Shown one piece after another: positions 6,922 through 7,291 of a stretch of 7,291 nucleotides of DNA. Origin of the DNA: Sphingomonadaceae bacterium. Lineage in GTDB: Bacteria > Pseudomonadota > Alphaproteobacteria > Sphingomonadales > Sphingomonadaceae. The DNA is taken from NCBI GenBank assembly GCA_947451875.1, contig CANGBE010000070.1, forward strand, positions 1-7,291. The letters are read 5' to 3'. The notes beneath the pieces were generated by a model. That model worked only from the letters and a program-made list of their open reading frames with translations, ran no database searches and was not told the origin of the DNA. Position 1 is the first letter of the stretch. Each line of letters opens with the position of its first letter. The translations under genes and the position numbers were made by a program.

Positions 6922-6953
6922 GCGGGAGGGTGTTTCGGCACCTGTTTGACCGC
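6922..6953 (+). promoter_or_regulatory. Candidate ribosomal protein L1 operator in the rplK leader
   Basis: An outer stem GCGG (6922-6925) with CCGC (6950-6953) and an inner stem GGTGT (6929-6933) with GCACC (6938-6942, one G-T pair) capped by TTCG are separated by an uneven internal loop. That loop has GAG on the left and TGTTTGA on the right. Two helices joined by an asymmetric purine/UGA-containing loop resemble the L1-binding site in 23S rRNA and its mimic in rplK-rplA leaders, through which L1 represses its own operon in E. coli. The element lies 59 bases before the rplK start. The match is by eye, and the outer stem is only four pairs. Confidence 0.38.
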
Positions 6954-6997
6954 TCACTCTGCGGCGTTCCCTTAAATGCGGGTGCGCCAACAGGAAG

Positions 6998-7005
6998 AAA
7001 GGAGG
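6998..7005 (+). promoter_or_regulatory. Strong Shine-Dalgarno sequence that sets the rplK start
   Basis: AAAGGAGG is a near-perfect complement to the 16S rRNA 3' end. It lies seven bases before GTG 7013, which opens the L11 frame. An ATG at 7008 is only two bases away and in another frame, so the GTG is the true start. Confidence 0.85.
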
Positions 7006-7012
7006 CCATGCT

Positions 7013-7291
7013 GTGGCCAAGAAGATTGAAGGCTATATCAAGTTGCAGGTGCCCGCGGGCAAGGCAACGCCATCCCCGCCAATCGGCCCTGCACTGGGTC
7101 AGCGCGGCGTAAACATCATGGAATTCTGCAAGGCGTTCAACGCCGCGACGCAGGACCTTGAAGCGGCTATGCCGATCCCGACGATCATCACCGTCTATGC
7201 CGACCGTTCGTTCACTTTCGTGACCAAGACCCCGCCGGCTTCGTTCCTCATCAAGAAGGCTGCGAATCTGAAGTCGGGTTCGAAAGAGCCG
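7013..7291 (+). CDS. rplK: 50S ribosomal protein L11 (N-terminal 93 codons, runs off the window)
   Basis: The first 93 residues of L11, which is usually about 143 residues, so roughly two thirds of the gene is present. The N-terminal domain is plain: KKIEGYIKLQVPAGKATPSP, PPIGPALGQRGVNIMEFCK (residues 22-40), then IPTIITVYADRSFTF and TKTPPASFLIKKA. The Pro-rich PPIGPALGQ segment is the part of L11 tied to the GTPase-associated centre and to thiostrepton binding; the C-terminal domain that binds 23S rRNA is cut off. The gene starts with GTG behind a strong ribosome binding site. rplA normally follows. The 170-base leader between the acyltransferase gene and rplK suggests it has its own promoter and control, though I cannot pick out a convincing -35/-10 pair. 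Confidence 0.97.
   Translation, partial: MAKKIEGYIKLQVPAGKATPSPPIGPALGQRGVNIMEFCKAFNAATQDLEAAMPIPTIITVYADRSFTFVTKTPPASFLIKKAANLKSGSKEP

Noticed and set aside
7008..7112. ATG at 7008 opening another reading frame at the rplK start
   Set aside because: It is two bases from the ribosome binding site and out of frame with L11. GTG 7013 is correctly spaced and gives the full L11 N-terminus.

Overview
The window looks like chromosomal DNA from an alphaproteobacterium, most likely of the order Sphingomonadales (Erythrobacteraceae or Sphingomonadaceae). Three things suggest this: GC-rich coding sequence with strong third-position bias, the form of NusG (residues 61-65 PGYVL, residues 84-90 VTGFLGN, an Ala-rich linker and a KOW domain ending GRATPVELGF), and the order tRNA-Trp, secE, nusG, rplK, which is a core alphaproteobacterial arrangement. 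The assignment comes from recall of family sequences, not from a search.

Layout, all on the + strand. At 3-170 is the last ~55 codons of a membrane protein, possibly a Wzz/GumC-like polysaccharide co-polymerase. At 181-1638 is a multi-pass Wzy-like oligosaccharide repeat-unit polymerase, visibly richer in A+T than the rest. The tRNA-Trp gene is at 1729-1804. Next come two overlapping tandem paralogues of a polytopic membrane protein that I cannot assign to a named family (1842-3380 and 3377-4834). Then secE (4949-5146) and nusG (5164-5700), a strong hairpin (5761-5791), an acyltransferase-3 family membrane protein (to 6842), a leader that may hold an L1 operator, and the first 93 codons of rplK (7013-7291).

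The core genes supply the SecYEG translocon, transcription elongation and the large ribosomal subunit. The other genes look like envelope or polysaccharide functions: an O-antigen or exopolysaccharide polymerase, possible GT-C-like membrane proteins, and an O-acyltransferase. The notable feature is that envelope-type genes interrupt a usually compact housekeeping cluster in two places, between tRNA-Trp and secE and between nusG and rplK.

The details most worth checking are these. The second paralogue carries a run of ten C inside its coding sequence. The conserved N-terminus of the acyltransferase is in frame but has no ATG, GTG or TTG start, which implies a frame break or an unusual start. 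The hairpin after nusG covers the only good ribosome binding site for that gene. The rplK leader can fold like an L1-binding element. I see no convincing mobile element, CRISPR array or defence system, and no gene-free stretch longer than about 170 bases.
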